Assembly (NCBI RefSeq): GCF_024294785.1 | Contig: NZ_JANCLT010000001.1 | Span: 1-64,000, forward strand | Source: Ectobacillus ponti | GTDB lineage: Bacteria; Bacillota; Bacilli; Bacillales; Bacillaceae_G | Direction of reading: 5' to 3' | DNA: 64,000 nt | Shown: positions 9,013 through 18,579 of the stretch, in pieces | Numbering within the stretch: the first letter of the stretch is position 1 | How the letters are laid out: the number at the start of each line of letters is the position of its first letter | Translations under genes and position numbers: made by a program | The notes under the pieces: model-generated | What the model was told of the DNA's origin: nothing | The model's database searches: none | Seen by the model: the letters and a program-made list of their open reading frames with translations, nothing else

Positions 9013-9588
9013 TTACGGCAGCGGCAGCTCCCGCAGCGAGTCGAAGAACAAATCGGCTTCTCCCGTCTCTTCCAGTTCATCCGGAAGCGGCGGCAATTCC
9101 TCCAGCGTCTTCAGCCCGAATACGTCCAGAAATTCCCGTGTTGTGCCGTATAGAATTGGGCGGCCTGTCCCTTCTGCTCTGCCAACCTCTTTGATCAGCA
9201 GGCGGGAGACAAGCGTCTGCAGCGCTTTGTCTGTTTTGACGCCGCGCACCTCTTCAATTTCCGCCCGGGTAATCGGCTGCCGATAAGCAATAATGGCCAG
9301 TGTCTCCAAAGCGGCCTGCGACAGAGAAGCACTCCCCGGCACTTCCACCAGCTTCTTGTAATGCGCAGCATGCTGCTTCTTGGTGGTCAGCCTGTATGCA
9401 TTGGCATACTGGACAATTTGCAAGCCGCGCTGCGGCTGCTCATAGTCTGCTTTGAGTTCGTCCAGCAGCTCTCTTACTTGTGCGGCATCCATCTCCAATA
9501 CGGATGCCATTTGCTCAGCATAGATGCCTTCTTCGCCAGAGACAAACAGCAGGCCTTCAATAACGCCTTTTTGCTCCTTCCGTTCCAT
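9013..9588 (-). CDS. scpB: Segregation and condensation protein B
   Basis: ScpB forms the regulatory winged-helix dimer of the SMC-ScpA-ScpB condensin that organises and separates the chromosome. The 191 residues show two winged-helix domains, with the family signature [20 protein letters not shown] and [17 protein letters not shown], then the typical proline- and acid-rich tail ([14 protein letters not shown]). The start at 9588 follows GGAGG with six-base spacing. The upstream in-frame start overlaps scpA, whose stop lies 15 bases away, so the two genes form an operon as in B. subtilis. Confidence 0.95.
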   Translation of the reverse strand: MERKEQKGVIEGLLFVSGEEGIYAEQMASVLEMDAAQVRELLDELKADYEQPQRGLQIVQYANAYRLTTKKQHAAHYKKLVEVPGSASLSQAALETLAIIAYRQPITRAEIEEVRGVKTDKALQTLVSRLLIKEVGRAEGTGRPILYGTTREFLDVFGLKTLEELPPLPDELEETGEADLFFDSLRELPLP

Positions 9589-9602
9589 GCACAGCCTCCT
9601 AT

Positions 9603-10337
9603 TCACGGTTTCAGTAGAAAAATTTCTTCAAAATTACGCTCCTGCTCCAGAAGCACAAGATTTTTCTTCAGCAGCTCCAGCACTGCCAAGAAGGTTACAA
9701 CGATTGCTTCACGGTCATCCTGCGGAAACAAATCAAAGAAGCTGCTGCGCCCATTCCGCTCCTCCAGCTGGTGCAGCACCTCCTCCATGCGCTGTTCAAT
9801 CGGGATTTCCTGGCGCGCCACCCTGGTGGTGATAGGCTTTTGCAGCTTTTTGCGCCGCAGCAGCTTTTGAAATGCCGCCAGCATATCGTACAGTGTCACA
9901 TCCACCGGCAGGCGCTCCTCAGCCTCTTTCTGCTGAAAAGAGCCCAAATCCAATGGAGGGCGTGTATACAGCTCAGCCCGCTCCTGTTCCCGCTGCTTCA
10001 ATTCATTGGCAGCCTCTTTATATTTCTTGTATTCAATCAAACGCTCCATTAAGTCCTGGCGTGGATCATCCATCATTTCCCCGTCTTCATCGAGCAAGGG
10101 CTCCTCCTGCTTTGGCAGCAGCATCTTGCTCTTAATAGCCAGCAGCGTGGCTGCCATGACCAGGTATTCGCTGGCAACATCAAGCTGCAGCTCCTGCATG
10201 GCGTGGATATAAGATAAGTATTGCTCTGTGATGACCGCAACAGGGATATCGTATATATCGATTTCATAACGGTTGATCAAATGGAGGAGCAGGTCCAGCG
10301 GCCCCTCAAACGCCTCCGTTTTAATGTTGTACTGCAT
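9603..10337 (-). CDS. scpA: Segregation and condensation protein A (kleisin)
   Basis: ScpA is the kleisin that bridges the SMC heads. The N-terminal SMC-binding domain is clear ([43 protein letters not shown]), followed by a charged linker and a C-terminal winged helix ending in [11 protein letters not shown]. The 244 residues match the family. The ribosome site is GGTGGGATG before the ATG at 10337. The gene is the first of the scpA-scpB pair and is divergent from the yjcZ-like gene. Confidence 0.95.
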   Translation of the reverse strand: MQYNIKTEAFEGPLDLLLHLINRYEIDIYDIPVAVITEQYLSYIHAMQELQLDVASEYLVMAATLLAIKSKMLLPKQEEPLLDEDGEMMDDPRQDLMERLIEYKKYKEAANELKQREQERAELYTRPPLDLGSFQQKEAEERLPVDVTLYDMLAAFQKLLRRKKLQKPITTRVARQEIPIEQRMEEVLHQLEERNGRSSFFDLFPQDDREAIVVTFLAVLELLKKNLVLLEQERNFEEIFLLKP

Positions 10338-10514
10338 CGGGACATCCCACCTCGTTCAAGATTACGGCACATATTAGTATAGAGGAAATGAACAGCGTAT
10401 CCAATATACAAACCAAAAAAAGCGCAGGAAAATAGACGGATGCCCATACCACAGGGCCCATCCCGCTCATATGATACATTGTAATCAGCACAAACTATGC
10501 AGGAGGTTCACACC

Positions 10515-10604
10515 ATGGGTACTACTGGATTCTACGGCGGTTTCGCTTTGCTTGTTGTTCTGTTCATTCTTCTCATTATCGTCGGCGCGGCAATCTGCTG
10601 GTAA
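10515..10604 (+). CDS. YjcZ-family sporulation miniprotein
   Basis: This 29-residue protein begins MGTTGFYGGFALLVVLF and ends GAAICW, the hallmark of the YjcZ family: a glycine/tyrosine-rich head and one hydrophobic helix. Members are small membrane peptides linked with sporulation in Bacillus; the molecular role is unknown. AGGAGG lies eight bases before the ATG. Upstream, CATATGATA (10468-10476) fits a sigma-K-like -10 box, a weak hint of mother-cell expression. A strong terminator follows immediately. Confidence 0.85.
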   Translation: MGTTGFYGGFALLVVLFILLIIVGAAICW

Positions 10605-10609
10605 ACCAG

Positions 10610-10636
10610 AGGAGGGCAGACATTCTGCCCTCTTTT
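10610..10636 (+). terminator. Terminator of the yjcZ-like gene
   Basis: GAGGGCAG pairs with CTGCCCTC around a five-base loop, followed by TTTT. Confidence 0.85.
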
Positions 10637-10776
10637 CCTGTGACAACAGCAGGGAAACAGCCCCTGGCCACCAGTGCTCCGGCCCATCTGCTGTCCAGTT
10701 TTACGAAAACCCGCTTTCCTTCCCCGCTTGTTTTTCTTACACTGTACATATACACGTCTGGAAGGAGGGTGCTGGC

Positions 10777-11295
10777 ATGTACCCAGAAGCTTATATAGAT
10801 TACCTGGTTCACTTTCACGGGGACCGCGATTATTTTGAATGCCACGAGCTGCTGGAGGAGCATTGGAAGCAGGATCCGCCCGCTTCCCGCTGCAGACATT
10901 GGGTTGGGCTCATCCAAATAGCTGTGGCACTCTACCATCAGCGCCGCGGCAATTTTACCGGCGCAGTCCGGATGATGAACAGCGCCATTTCCATCCTGGA
11001 GCAGGAGCGCACAGCCCTGCCCTCTCTCGGACTGGACTCCGATGCGCTGCTGCCGATGCTGCATGCTTGTGCGGCAGACATGCAGCAGGATCAAGCATAT
11101 ACCAGCCTGCAGCTTCCCATCGCAGATCCTGCCCTGGAAGCGCAATGCATGCGCCGCTGCCTGGAAAAGGGCTTTGCCTGGCGCAGCAGCAGTGACTTGC
11201 ATAACGCAGACCTCCTGCACCGGCACAGCCGCCGTGACCGCAGCAGCGTGATTGCCGAGAGAGCACGTTCGCTGCAAGCAAAAAAGCAGAGATAG
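10777..11295 (+). CDS. ypuF: DUF309 protein YpuF
   Basis: The N-terminal motif FHGDRDYFECHELLEEHWK defines DUF309, a small helical domain with conserved His and Glu. WVGLIQIAVALYHQRRGNFTGA follows. The function is not known. The 172-residue frame begins at the ATG after GGAGGGTG. In B. subtilis ypuF lies beside scpA and ribT, and it does so here. The region after about residue 115 is rich in alanine, cysteine and glutamine and varies between relatives. A two-way terminator separates it from ribT. Confidence 0.85.
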   Translation: MYPEAYIDYLVHFHGDRDYFECHELLEEHWKQDPPASRCRHWVGLIQIAVALYHQRRGNFTGAVRMMNSAISILEQERTALPSLGLDSDALLPMLHACAADMQQDQAYTSLQLPIADPALEAQCMRRCLEKGFAWRSSSDLHNADLLHRHSRRDRSSVIAERARSLQAKKQR

Positions 11296-11312
11296 CCGTC
11301 TCTGCTTTTTTC
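11279..11312. terminator. Two-way terminator between ypuF and ribT
   Basis: AAAAAGCAGAGA and TCTCTGCTTTTTT are perfect complements around a six-base loop; the ypuF stop is inside it. Confidence 0.85.
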
Positions 11313-11675
11313 TTACATATTTTGAACTGTGTCACCGCACTTTTGGCAAAAGGAAGTGGTATACTCATTGCCGCATACAGTGACCCCCGGCATCATGGCA
11401 CGCAGCTCCTGCACCATCTTGCTGCCAATGCCGGCATGGCGGTGCGACGGCGTAACGCAAATATGCTGAATCTGCACCACTCCATCCTCTTGCTTCACCG
11501 TTCCAATGATGCCAAGCATATCATCATCTTCTCTCCATAAGTACAGCTGCCAATTCTCGTTCGTTTCGTACTCCTTGATCGTACACCGCAGCTTCTTTAA
11601 TTCCTTTTCTGTCGGCATGAACGATAGAAGGCCCATGGCAATCTTCTCATAGCTTTTCTTGAAACGAATTAACAT
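11313..11675 (-). CDS. ribT: GNAT acetyltransferase RibT
   Basis: The protein starts MLIRFKKSYEKIAMGLLSFM, nearly the same as B. subtilis RibT, and has the acetyl-CoA loop VTPSHRHAGIGSKMV. RibT is a GNAT-family enzyme encoded with the riboflavin genes in B. subtilis; its substrate is not established. The length of 120 residues is normal. Here it lies about 39 kb from the riboflavin operon, beside ypuF as in B. subtilis. The C-terminus carries a CxxC-like FCQKCGD that could be a lineage feature. Confidence 0.9.
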   Translation of the reverse strand: MLIRFKKSYEKIAMGLLSFMPTEKELKKLRCTIKEYETNENWQLYLWREDDDMLGIIGTVKQEDGVVQIQHICVTPSHRHAGIGSKMVQELRAMMPGVTVCGNEYTTSFCQKCGDTVQNM

Positions 11676-11851
11676 AAAAAATTATCCCTTCTTATTCAGC
11701 AAACTTTCTCATCCGCAACTGCTTCCATTCAGCAATCCATCCTGCTGCATAAGCTTCCGCTTCCCGCTGCCTAATTAACTGCTTCACATTTATTTTGTGT
11801 TTATTTTACACCATTTTCCCATAGGTGAGAAGGCATGGGCTAATATTTTGC

Positions 11852-11930
11852 AAAGGCGGCTTCTCCCGAAATCCGGCAGGAGGGAAAGTCCGGCGGACGG
11901 AAATAGAACCTAGACCCCGCCTTTAGTATA
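11852..11930. other. Structured intergenic segment between ppiB and ribT, function unknown
   Basis: The 352-base gap between ribT and ppiB contains a possible three-way-junction fold. AAAGGCGG (11852-11859) pairs with CCGCCTTT (11917-11924), CTCC with GGAG inside, and GTCC (11888-11891) with GGAC (11895-11898). On the minus strand a weak promoter TGAACA (11948-11953)-17-TATACT (11925-11930) starts transcription at its edge and would read toward ribT. It matches no riboswitch class I know. The rest of the gap up to 11850 shows nothing else clear. Confidence 0.35.
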
Positions 11931-11982
11931 TGCAATGTTCCATGACTTGTTCATGCAAGCCGTGATGCCTGAGTCTCCAGGC

Positions 11983-12026
11983 AAAAAAGAAGCCCGTCCA
12001 GCAACAGCGGGACGGGACAGCCTTCT
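11983..12026 (-). terminator. Terminator of ppiB
   Basis: On the minus strand GAAGGC and GTCCCGTC pair imperfectly with GACGGGCTTC, followed by TTTTTT. Confidence 0.7.
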
Positions 12027-12027
12027 C

Positions 12028-12462
12028 TTATTCTTCCCAGACTTTGACTTCCTTCATAACATCGCCCTGACGCATTTTCAGCGCTGTATCCAGGCCGGAC
12101 GTCACCATTCCGAATACCGTGTGGACACCGTCGAGGTGCGGCTGCGGCTCGTGAACAATAAAGAACTGGCAGGAGCCTGTGTCTTTGCCGCGGTGCGCCA
12201 TGGACAATGCGCCTGCTTTGTGGCGGTGCGGGTTGCCTGCTGTTTCGCATGGAATTGTATAGCCGGCATCTCCTGTACCGTTGCCGTTTGGATCTCCGCC
12301 TTGGCTTACGAAGCCCGGAATTACACGATGGAACTTCAAGCCATTATAGAAGCCGCGATTTGCCAGCTTTTCAAAATTTTCAACTGTTTTGGGAGCTGCC
12401 TCATGGTACAGCTCAAACTCGATTGTTTCACCGTTTTCCATAATGAAATGTCCTTTTTTCAT
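12028..12462 (-). CDS. ppiB: Cyclophilin-type peptidyl-prolyl cis-trans isomerase
   Basis: The enzyme speeds cis-trans isomerisation of prolyl bonds during folding in the cytoplasm. The 144 residues carry the cyclophilin active-site motifs [15 protein letters not shown], with the catalytic Arg, and GSCQFFIV, plus a C-terminal [10 protein letters not shown]. There is no signal peptide. I chose the ATG at 12462 (MKKGHF), nine bases after AAGGAG; the in-frame ATG six codons earlier overlaps that site. Gene order next to ypuA and ribT matches B. subtilis. Confidence 0.94.
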   Translation of the reverse strand: MKKGHFIMENGETIEFELYHEAAPKTVENFEKLANRGFYNGLKFHRVIPGFVSQGGDPNGNGTGDAGYTIPCETAGNPHRHKAGALSMAHRGKDTGSCQFFIVHEPQPHLDGVHTVFGMVTSGLDTALKMRQGDVMKEVKVWEE

Positions 12463-12519
12463 GGAAAATCTCTCCTTCATCTATGTATTCAGCCTCTATC
12501 ATACCATATTGTGCCGGGA

Positions 12520-12546
12520 ACACAAAGGAGAGGACTCTCCCCCCTT
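12520..12546 (-). terminator. Possible terminator after the secreted hypothetical gene
   Basis: On the minus strand AAAGG, a G-rich bulge and GAGAG pair with CTCTCC and TTT. The T run is short. Confidence 0.4.
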
Positions 12547-13016
12547 TACTTCTGCTTTGCCTGAAACGTGCGCCCCCCTGACAGGAAACGCTTTGTTTCC
12601 GCATCATAAATCGCATAAGCGCCCCGGAACTCCTTCTCATCCTCGCGCACTGACAGGAAAAAGTATACCTGCCGTTCAGGATGCGGTGTTGGATAAAAGA
12701 CAATTTCATCATGCGGATACAAGCGTTCATTCCTTCCATCCTGCATCCGGTAATAGTAGTTTTGCACTTCATGAAACAGTACCTTCTTGCGCACGTTTTC
12801 CTTGGCATTCTCAAATTCACGATACGGAGAATCGCCTTTCTTCAGCAGCTCTTCGTAAAATTCATCCGCTGTTTGCCGGATGTCCTTGTCCTTATTGGCC
12901 GGCAGCAATTCCTGCTTTGCCTGTGCCGGCATCACAGCTCTGTCTTGGGCCGACACTGTCTGGGGAACTGCAGCGAGCAGCACCATTGCCCCCAAAATCC
13001 ATTTGTTCCGCTTCAT
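12546..13016 (-). CDS. Secreted hypothetical protein
   Basis: I cannot place this 156-residue protein in a known family. It begins with a signal peptide (KWILGAMVLLAAVPQTVSAQ), and the mature part is charged and helical, with an aromatic stretch VQNYYYRMQDGRNERLYP and a C-terminal beta-rich region (QVYFFLSVRE, RGAYAIYDAETKRFLSGG). The ATG at 13016 follows GAGGTG and CAGG; the ATG five codons upstream overlaps these. It lies between ppiB and ypuA and is transcribed away from ypuA. Confidence 0.65.
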   Translation of the reverse strand: MKRNKWILGAMVLLAAVPQTVSAQDRAVMPAQAKQELLPANKDKDIRQTADEFYEELLKKGDSPYREFENAKENVRKKVLFHEVQNYYYRMQDGRNERLYPHDEIVFYPTPHPERQVYFFLSVREDEKEFRGAYAIYDAETKRFLSGGRTFQAKQK

Positions 13017-13296
13017 CCTGCTGCACCTCACGTTTCCTTAAGATACCTTTAGCTTCCCTCCGGCATACCCGTTCTATCCGATTTCAAACGGGCACACCTG
13101 GAATTTTGTCCAAAAAATCCATCCTAAGACTGATGACAGCGCATAGAAATATACTATAATGTGTATGTTGCCAGAAAAGCGGAGGGGACTCGCCCGGCAT
13201 CCTTCATCCGGATAACAAGAATGGCACAGCATGCTGCACCTGAAAAGGACATGCAACAACAGCAACGGATTATACTGACAAAAAGGAGTGATCTCC

Positions 13297-14163
13297 ATGA
13301 AAATGAAATTGACGGCATTTTTGCTTGCGCTGGCCGTTTTTTTCCTGCCGGCAGCTGCCTCAGCTGATGTTGTGGAAGGCGACACGATCGTGACTCTCGG
13401 AGAAAATCTGACACAGCAGCAGAAGGATCAGATTTTGCAGGAAATGAAAGCGCCAAAGGACGCAACCACAATTACTGTATCCAATGCCGAAGAGCATAAA
13501 TATTTGGACCAGTACGTCCCGAAAGGACAAATTGGCTCCAAAGCCCTTTCGTCCTCTATGATTACGTATACGAAGAAAGGCTCCGGCCTGATTGTACAGA
13601 CGCACAACATCAATTGGGTGACAGATGCCATGTATACAAACGCACTGATCACAGCCGGCGTAAAGGATGCAAATATCTATATTACCGCACCTTTTGGAGT
13701 CTCCGGCACAGCCGCCCTTACCGGTTTGATGAAGGCCTATGAGCTCTCGACAAATAAGCCGATTGATGAAAGCGTCAAGCAGGTGGCGAACCAGGAAATG
13801 GTGACAACCGCAAAGCTCGGCGATCAAATCGGTTCTGACAAAGCCGTACAGCTTGTGACGCGCATCAAGGAGGAGCTGGCGAAAAATCCGCCGAAGACGA
13901 CAGAAGACATGCGCGCACTCATCAAGCGGATTGCCGCAGAGCTTGGCATTCAGCTGACAGATGAGCAATTAAACAACCTTGTTACCTTGTTTGATAAAAT
14001 GAAAAGCTTGAATATTGACTGGAATCAGGTGGGCAATCAGCTGAACAAAGCAAAAGAGCAAGTAACGGCATTTCTGAGTTCAGAAGAGGGGCAAACATTG
14101 CTGGACCAGCTGAAGGGTTTGTTCTCCAGCTTTATTGATTTCATAAAGTCCCTATTTAAATAA
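13297..14163 (+). CDS. ypuA: DUF1002 secreted protein YpuA
   Basis: The 288-residue protein has a clear signal peptide (LTAFLLALAVFFLPAAASA). The DUF1002 domain follows, recognisable by GDTIVTLGENLTQQQKDQIL, ITYTKKGSGLIVQTHNINWV and NALITAGVKDANIYITAPF. The C-terminal half is helical and resembles the helical tail of relatives. The function is unknown. The start at 13297 has AAGGAG eight bases upstream. ypuA sits close to ppiB as in B. subtilis. A TATAAT-like box near 13153 could be its promoter but has no good -35. Confidence 0.88.
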   Translation: MKMKLTAFLLALAVFFLPAAASADVVEGDTIVTLGENLTQQQKDQILQEMKAPKDATTITVSNAEEHKYLDQYVPKGQIGSKALSSSMITYTKKGSGLIVQTHNINWVTDAMYTNALITAGVKDANIYITAPFGVSGTAALTGLMKAYELSTNKPIDESVKQVANQEMVTTAKLGDQIGSDKAVQLVTRIKEELAKNPPKTTEDMRALIKRIAAELGIQLTDEQLNNLVTLFDKMKSLNIDWNQVGNQLNKAKEQVTAFLSSEEGQTLLDQLKGLFSSFIDFIKSLFK

Positions 14164-14168
14164 CGTAC

Positions 14169-14200
14169 AAAGCTGCTTCCTTGTGGAGGCAGCTTTTTCT
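14169..14200 (+). terminator. Terminator of ypuA
   Basis: AAAGCTGC pairs with GCAGCTTT and is followed by further T. Confidence 0.8.
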
Positions 14201-14271
14201 AAAGAGGAATCTGGTCAATTGTTCAGCCAGGCTGCTTCTCTCCTCTGGCACACCCATCGCTCATATTTCCT

Positions 14272-15057
14272 CTAGGCAAGCAACGACAGCTTCATGACAG
14301 CTTCCTCCACAGAACGGACCACATGCATAGCGCGCTCCTTCACGCTTTGGTTTGCATGCTGCAGCGCGAAGGAATGCGGAGTGACAGCGAACATGGAGAC
14401 ATCATTGAACGAATCGCCGATGCAGGCAACCTCCCCTGGCTTCAGGCCCAAATGCTCCATCAGCACCCGGAGCGCCTCTCCCTTGCTGACGCCAGCCGGC
14501 ATCAGGTCCACATACTGACGGCCGCTGATGACAACCTCGGCTTGTCCGGCAAATACATCCCGCAGTTCTTCATCCAATCGCTGCACTTCCCGTTCCTCCC
14601 CGTAGAGAAAGAATTTCGAGGGATGAATGCTTTTGCCAAACTCCTCCTCCAATGTTTCCAACTCAATCACTTCTCCTTGAATGTGCTCCTCAAACTGCTT
14701 ATGCACTTCTCTCTTGCGCCTCGTATACCGCTCCGCCTTGGCGCATACCACCTCGGCAAGCTGCTGCGGATGGAGGTAACGATATACATCCCGCGCTGCG
14801 CTGCCAGAAAAGACACGCTCATGAATGACAGTTCCGTCACTCGTTGTAACATACGCCCCGTTCAAGCTGGCTGTATGATACGAAATGCCAAACTGGCGGA
14901 CTGCCTCGTGGATGCGGTGGGCAAATCGGCCGGAGGAAAAGCAAATCTCCGTTCCCTGGTCAGCCAGCCACTGCAGCGCCCGTTTGTCGTGGGCATGCAC
15001 TTCTTTGACATTATACACAAGCGTATCATCCAAATCGCTCACAAACAGTTTAATCAC
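14272..15057 (-). CDS. HAD-superfamily Cof-type phosphatase
   Basis: This is a second Cof/type IIB HAD phosphatase and is similar in sequence to the one at 5976-6797. The nucleophile motif is DLDDT, the late acidic motif is GDSFNDVSMF, and both end in VVRSVEEA-like and VVSSVREA-like tails, so they are paralogues. The substrate is unknown. I chose the GTG at 15057 (MIKLFVSDLDDT), because AAGGAG is eight bases upstream, while the ATG three codons earlier is only three bases from it. It lies between ypuA and spoVAF and is read with spoVA after a terminator. Confidence 0.87.
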   Translation of the reverse strand: MIKLFVSDLDDTLVYNVKEVHAHDKRALQWLADQGTEICFSSGRFAHRIHEAVRQFGISYHTASLNGAYVTTSDGTVIHERVFSGSAARDVYRYLHPQQLAEVVCAKAERYTRRKREVHKQFEEHIQGEVIELETLEEEFGKSIHPSKFFLYGEEREVQRLDEELRDVFAGQAEVVISGRQYVDLMPAGVSKGEALRVLMEHLGLKPGEVACIGDSFNDVSMFAVTPHSFALQHANQSVKERAMHVVRSVEEAVMKLSLLA

Positions 15058-15136
15058 ACCATCCACTCCTTTTCGCTCTTTGCTTCTATCGTACGCTGTC
15101 TATATGAAAGTATTGTTCATTCTATCCAAAATTTAT

Positions 15137-15166
15137 ATAAAAATAAGCAGGCTCCTGCCTGCTTAT
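15137..15166 (-). terminator. Terminator of the spoVA operon
   Basis: On the minus strand ATAAGCAGGC and GCCTGCTTAT form a perfect stem followed by T-rich sequence; it includes the spoVAF stop. Confidence 0.85.
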
Positions 15167-16635
15167 TCTTGACGATGTACATTTTGTGCGTGAACAATGC
15201 TTGGGCGGCGCTTTAAGCTGGACATGCTTGGCCGCACCACAATTTTCATCAGCGCTCCCCCGTCAAACGGCAAGAACGGCCACAAATACGGCGTTTGCAG
15301 ACTGCGGATGGAAGCAAGATAGAGGAAGACAATCGTCATGCCCACGATGAATCCTGTTTCGTGGAGCCAGGCCGTCATGACAATAATGAAAATCTTGGCA
15401 ATCTTATTGGCCAGGCTGAGCTCATAGCTCGGTGTCGCATAAGCGCCCAATACGGAAACAGCTGAATATAAAATGACTTCCGGCACAAACAAGCCGACCT
15501 CTATGGCAATTTGGCCGATCAGCACAGCAGCAATGAGACCAAGCGAGGTGGATAAGGAGGTGGGCGTATGAATGGAGGCCATCCTCAGGAATTCCAAGCC
15601 CACCTCGGCCAGAATAATTTGCAGGAAGGTCGGCAAATTGGTTACCTTATTTGGCCCGATATAAGCCAGCTCCGGCGGCAGCAATGTCGGGTCAAACACA
15701 AATACAAGCCAAAACGGAAGCAGAAACAAGGAGGATAAAATACCCAAAAACCGCACCCAGCGCAGGAAGGTGCCGACTGCCGGGTTTTGCCGGAATTCCT
15801 CTGCATGCTGTACATGATGAAAATAGGTTGTCGGTGTAATCATGACGCTCGGGGAAGTATCCACCATAATGAGGACATGTCCTTCAATCAGATGGTTGGC
15901 TGCCACATCAGGACGCTCTGTGTAGCGGACGAGCGGAAACGGATTGAAGCTTTGCTTGACAACAAACTCCTCTACCACCTTGTCAGCCATCGTGATGGCA
16001 TCAATATGAATCTCCGCCAGCTCTTTTTTTATAATCTTCACCAAATCGGGATTGGCAATATCCTGTATGTAGGCAATGCAGACGTTTGTTTTCGAGCGCG
16101 TTCCGACCGGGGTCATTTCATAACGGAGGCGAGGATCGTGAATACGGCGGCGAATCAAGGCCGTGTTCATGACGATGTTCTCTACAAAGCCATCCCGGGC
16201 ACCGCGGACGACCTTCTCCGTGTCCGGTTCCATCGGCGTCCGGCCCGGATAGCTGCGCACATCTACAGCAAGCGCATAGTCTTCCCCTTCCACAAATACC
16301 ACAATCAGACCGGATGTTGCCTGATGGATGACGTCCTTCATATCCGTAAACTTTGTGACCTGTTGATGCACCAGCCGGTTCTCGATGACCTCCGCAGCAT
16401 TCCTGCCGGTATGGTCCGTATCATTCAGCACCACCAGCGTCTCAAAGATTTCAACAATTAAGGACGAATCGAGCAAGCCGGTGACATATAGAATGCCGAC
16501 ATCTTTCCCAAGGACCTTCAGTTTGCGCAGGCCCACATCAAATGTAACGCCAAGCCCCATGGTTTGCTTCAAATAATTTTCATTATCCGTAACGAAGGAG
16601 CTAACGGGAACGGTTACCTTCCGGGCGGCTGTCAT
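15163..16635 (-). CDS. spoVAF: Stage V sporulation protein AF (GerA-family membrane protein)
   Basis: SpoVAF belongs to the GerAA family and sits in the inner spore membrane, where it is thought to help amplify germination. The 490 residues have a soluble N-terminal half ([42 protein letters not shown]) and a C-terminal half of about five membrane helices ([40 protein letters not shown]). The start overlaps spoVAEa by 35 bases and follows GAAAGGAG. It is the last gene of the operon, as in B. subtilis, but lysA does not follow. Confidence 0.93.
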   Translation of the reverse strand: MTAARKVTVPVSSFVTDNENYLKQTMGLGVTFDVGLRKLKVLGKDVGILYVTGLLDSSLIVEIFETLVVLNDTDHTGRNAAEVIENRLVHQQVTKFTDMKDVIHQATSGLIVVFVEGEDYALAVDVRSYPGRTPMEPDTEKVVRGARDGFVENIVMNTALIRRRIHDPRLRYEMTPVGTRSKTNVCIAYIQDIANPDLVKIIKKELAEIHIDAITMADKVVEEFVVKQSFNPFPLVRYTERPDVAANHLIEGHVLIMVDTSPSVMITPTTYFHHVQHAEEFRQNPAVGTFLRWVRFLGILSSLFLLPFWLVFVFDPTLLPPELAYIGPNKVTNLPTFLQIILAEVGLEFLRMASIHTPTSLSTSLGLIAAVLIGQIAIEVGLFVPEVILYSAVSVLGAYATPSYELSLANKIAKIFIIVMTAWLHETGFIVGMTIVFLYLASIRSLQTPYLWPFLPFDGGALMKIVVRPSMSSLKRRPSIVHAQNVHRQE

Positions 16636-17191
16636 AATATCCGCTCCTTTCCAAAATTAATTCCACCGCTTTCCGTGTGATGGGTGACCCTTTTTTCACA
16701 TCATCATTGCCGTACATTTTGCCGATGTCGCCAATGCCGACAATGACCGGCACATCCAGTTCATCCAGACAGTAGACCGTGTCGCCGTTGATCCGGCCAA
16801 TCTCCACATCCGCCAGACCGTCCTTGTCCACCCCGTATTCGGTCAGCCGGCCGGCACGGTCGATGCTGACATCGACTCGCGCCCATTCATTCCGGTGTGT
16901 ATTGGAGGCGACTGCCAGCACCCCCAGCACCTCGATTTGCGGGTGGCCGGCCACATATTTCATCGCTGTTTCTCCCGGACCCTCGCCAATGAAGCCGCTG
17001 TCATCAAACATGACAAACACAGGATCATACGGTGTCTGCAGAATCAAGTCCACCAGCGTAATCCCGGACAAGACGGTAGGATTGCTTTGCGATGCCGAGA
17101 TACAGCGGCCGCCGAATTCCTTCGCCATATATTCTACTGTACGCTGTGCATATTCATCTCCGTCTGTTACCAAGATCACCCTTCTTTTCAT
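16601..17191 (-). CDS. spoVAEA: Stage V sporulation protein AE, soluble subunit (SpoVAEa)
   Basis: The 196-residue soluble protein starts [20 protein letters not shown] and contains [20 protein letters not shown] and [20 protein letters not shown], typical of the SpoVAEa family. It lies on the outer face of the inner spore membrane in Bacillus and helps the dipicolinate channel, but is not essential for it. The start follows AAAGGA and lies just after the spoVAEb stop. It overlaps spoVAF at its 3' end. Confidence 0.92.
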   Translation of the reverse strand: MKRRVILVTDGDEYAQRTVEYMAKEFGGRCISASQSNPTVLSGITLVDLILQTPYDPVFVMFDDSGFIGEGPGETAMKYVAGHPQIEVLGVLAVASNTHRNEWARVDVSIDRAGRLTEYGVDKDGLADVEIGRINGDTVYCLDELDVPVIVGIGDIGKMYGNDDVKKGSPITRKAVELILERSGYYDSRPEGNRSR

Positions 17192-17196
17192 CGCTT

Positions 17197-17547
17197 CTAT
17201 CCTTTCGGTTTAAAGACTAGTGCAACTAAAAACGCGAATAAAATGGCCGCTGAAATACCGGATGACGTCAGCTGAAACATTCCCATGCCGATCCCAACAA
17301 ATCCATGGCTGTTTGCTTCCGCCATCGCGCCATGCATCAGCGCATGTCCAAAGCTTGTAATCGGGACTGTCACCCCGCCGCCCGCAAAGCGGATGAGATT
17401 ATCATAAATGCCAAAGCCGTCGAGAATTGCCCCGAGAACAACAAAGCTTGCCATAACGTGTGCCGGGGTAAACTTGGCAATATCGAGCAGCAGCTGTCCG
17501 ATGATACAAATGGCGCCGCCGACAAGAAACGCATATACATACTCCAT
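17197..17547 (-). CDS. spoVAEB: Stage V sporulation protein AE, membrane subunit (SpoVAEb)
   Basis: The 116-residue protein is almost entirely hydrophobic, with about three to four membrane segments and the conserved stretches [20 protein letters not shown] and [16 protein letters not shown]. Together with SpoVAC it forms the membrane core of the channel that moves calcium-dipicolinate into the forespore and out on germination. It is clearly homologous to SpoVAC (GFGVYDRIGQFAGAG). The start follows AAGGGAGTG, four bases after the spoVAD stop. Confidence 0.93.
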   Translation of the reverse strand: MEYVYAFLVGGAICIIGQLLLDIAKFTPAHVMASFVVLGAILDGFGIYDNLIRFAGGGVTVPITSFGHALMHGAMAEANSHGFVGIGMGMFQLTSSGISAAILFAFLVALVFKPKG

Positions 17548-17550
17548 GTC

Positions 17551-18567
17551 CTACACTCCCTTCGCCCGTTCGAGCACGACGCCATGCGCAATGGTCGGGA
17601 TGGATTCCTTTTGCTGCACCATTGTCGGGCTCAGCAGGGCACCGGTGGCGACGACAAGGATGCGCTGCAGGCTGCCAGTCTTCAGCTGCTCCAGCAAATA
17701 TCCGTATGTCACGACCGCCGAGCAGCCGCAGCCGCTTCCCCCTGCAAATACGGTATCATCATCAGGCCGGTAAATCATCAGGCCGCAGTCGTTGTATACA
17801 GCCCCCATTTCATAGCCTTCCTCCAGCACAAGCTGCCGGGCAATCGGCGCCCCGATATTGGATAGGTCGCCGGTTACAATCAGATCATAGTCCTTTGCAG
17901 TACGCCCCATATCCTCAAAGTGCTGCTTAATGGTGCTGGCGGCTGCCGGCGCCATTGCAGATCCCATGTCAAACGGGTCTGTAATGCCCAAATCCTGTAC
18001 TTTGCCGATTGTAGCCGCCTTGACTTGGATAGGGCTTGGCTCCCTGCCGATGATGGCCGCACCGGAACCCGTTACGGTGAAGGTGGCGGTTTCCGGCTTC
18101 TGTCCGCCGTACTCAGTCGGATACCGGAATTGCCTTTCCGCTGTCGCATTATGGCTGCTGACAGCAGCCAGCACCCGGTTTGCAAAGCCGCCGTCTACGA
18201 AGGCCGACCCGACTGCCAATGTTTCCATGGAGGTGGAGCAAGCCCCGAACATCCCGAGGAACGGCACACCAAGGGAACGCGCCACATAGTTCGCCGTGAC
18301 AATCTGGTTCAATAGGTCCCCGGCCAAAAAGAAATCTATATCCTCGGCCTTCAGCTCTGCCTTCATGAGAGCTTGGCGGATCGCATCCTGCATGAGACGG
18401 CGCTCCGCACGCTCCCAGCTTTCCTCCTGGCAATGCAGGTCATCATATGTAATATCAAAATATGTGCCGAGCGGCCCCTCCTTTTCCTTGGGCCCGACCG
18501 CTGTGCCGGCAGACTGTATGTAGATGTCATTTTCGTACACCCATGTTTGCTTTCCTGTCAGCCTCAC
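17551..18567 (-). CDS. spoVAD: Stage V sporulation protein AD
   Basis: SpoVAD has a thiolase-like fold and binds dipicolinic acid. The 338 residues show FLAGDLLNQIVTANYVARSL, the loop GACSTSMETLAVGSAFVDGG, which corresponds to the thiolase active-site region, and CGCSAVVTYGYLLEQLKTG. The GTG at 18567 has AAGGAGG about eight bases upstream. Order spoVAC-spoVAD-spoVAEb is conserved. The protein sits on the outer surface of the inner forespore membrane according to work in B. subtilis. Confidence 0.95.
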   Translation of the reverse strand: MRLTGKQTWVYENDIYIQSAGTAVGPKEKEGPLGTYFDITYDDLHCQEESWERAERRLMQDAIRQALMKAELKAEDIDFFLAGDLLNQIVTANYVARSLGVPFLGMFGACSTSMETLAVGSAFVDGGFANRVLAAVSSHNATAERQFRYPTEYGGQKPETATFTVTGSGAAIIGREPSPIQVKAATIGKVQDLGITDPFDMGSAMAPAAASTIKQHFEDMGRTAKDYDLIVTGDLSNIGAPIARQLVLEEGYEMGAVYNDCGLMIYRPDDDTVFAGGSGCGCSAVVTYGYLLEQLKTGSLQRILVVATGALLSPTMVQQKESIPTIAHGVVLERAKGV

Positions 18568-18579
18568 ATTCCTTCCTCC

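Noticed and set aside
10576-11277. Open frame on the minus strand opposite ypuF
   Set aside because: No ribosome site, no family signature, and it spans a strong terminator.
11875-11892. RNase P RNA-like string (GGAGGGAAAGTCC)
   Set aside because: Only this short block resembles RNase P; the other conserved regions and the length of about 400 bases are absent.
11965-11990. Glycine-riboswitch-like block (GCCTGAGTCTCCAGGCAAAA)
   Set aside because: The second half of the aptamer is missing and no glycine gene follows; it is a simple hairpin next to the ppiB terminator.
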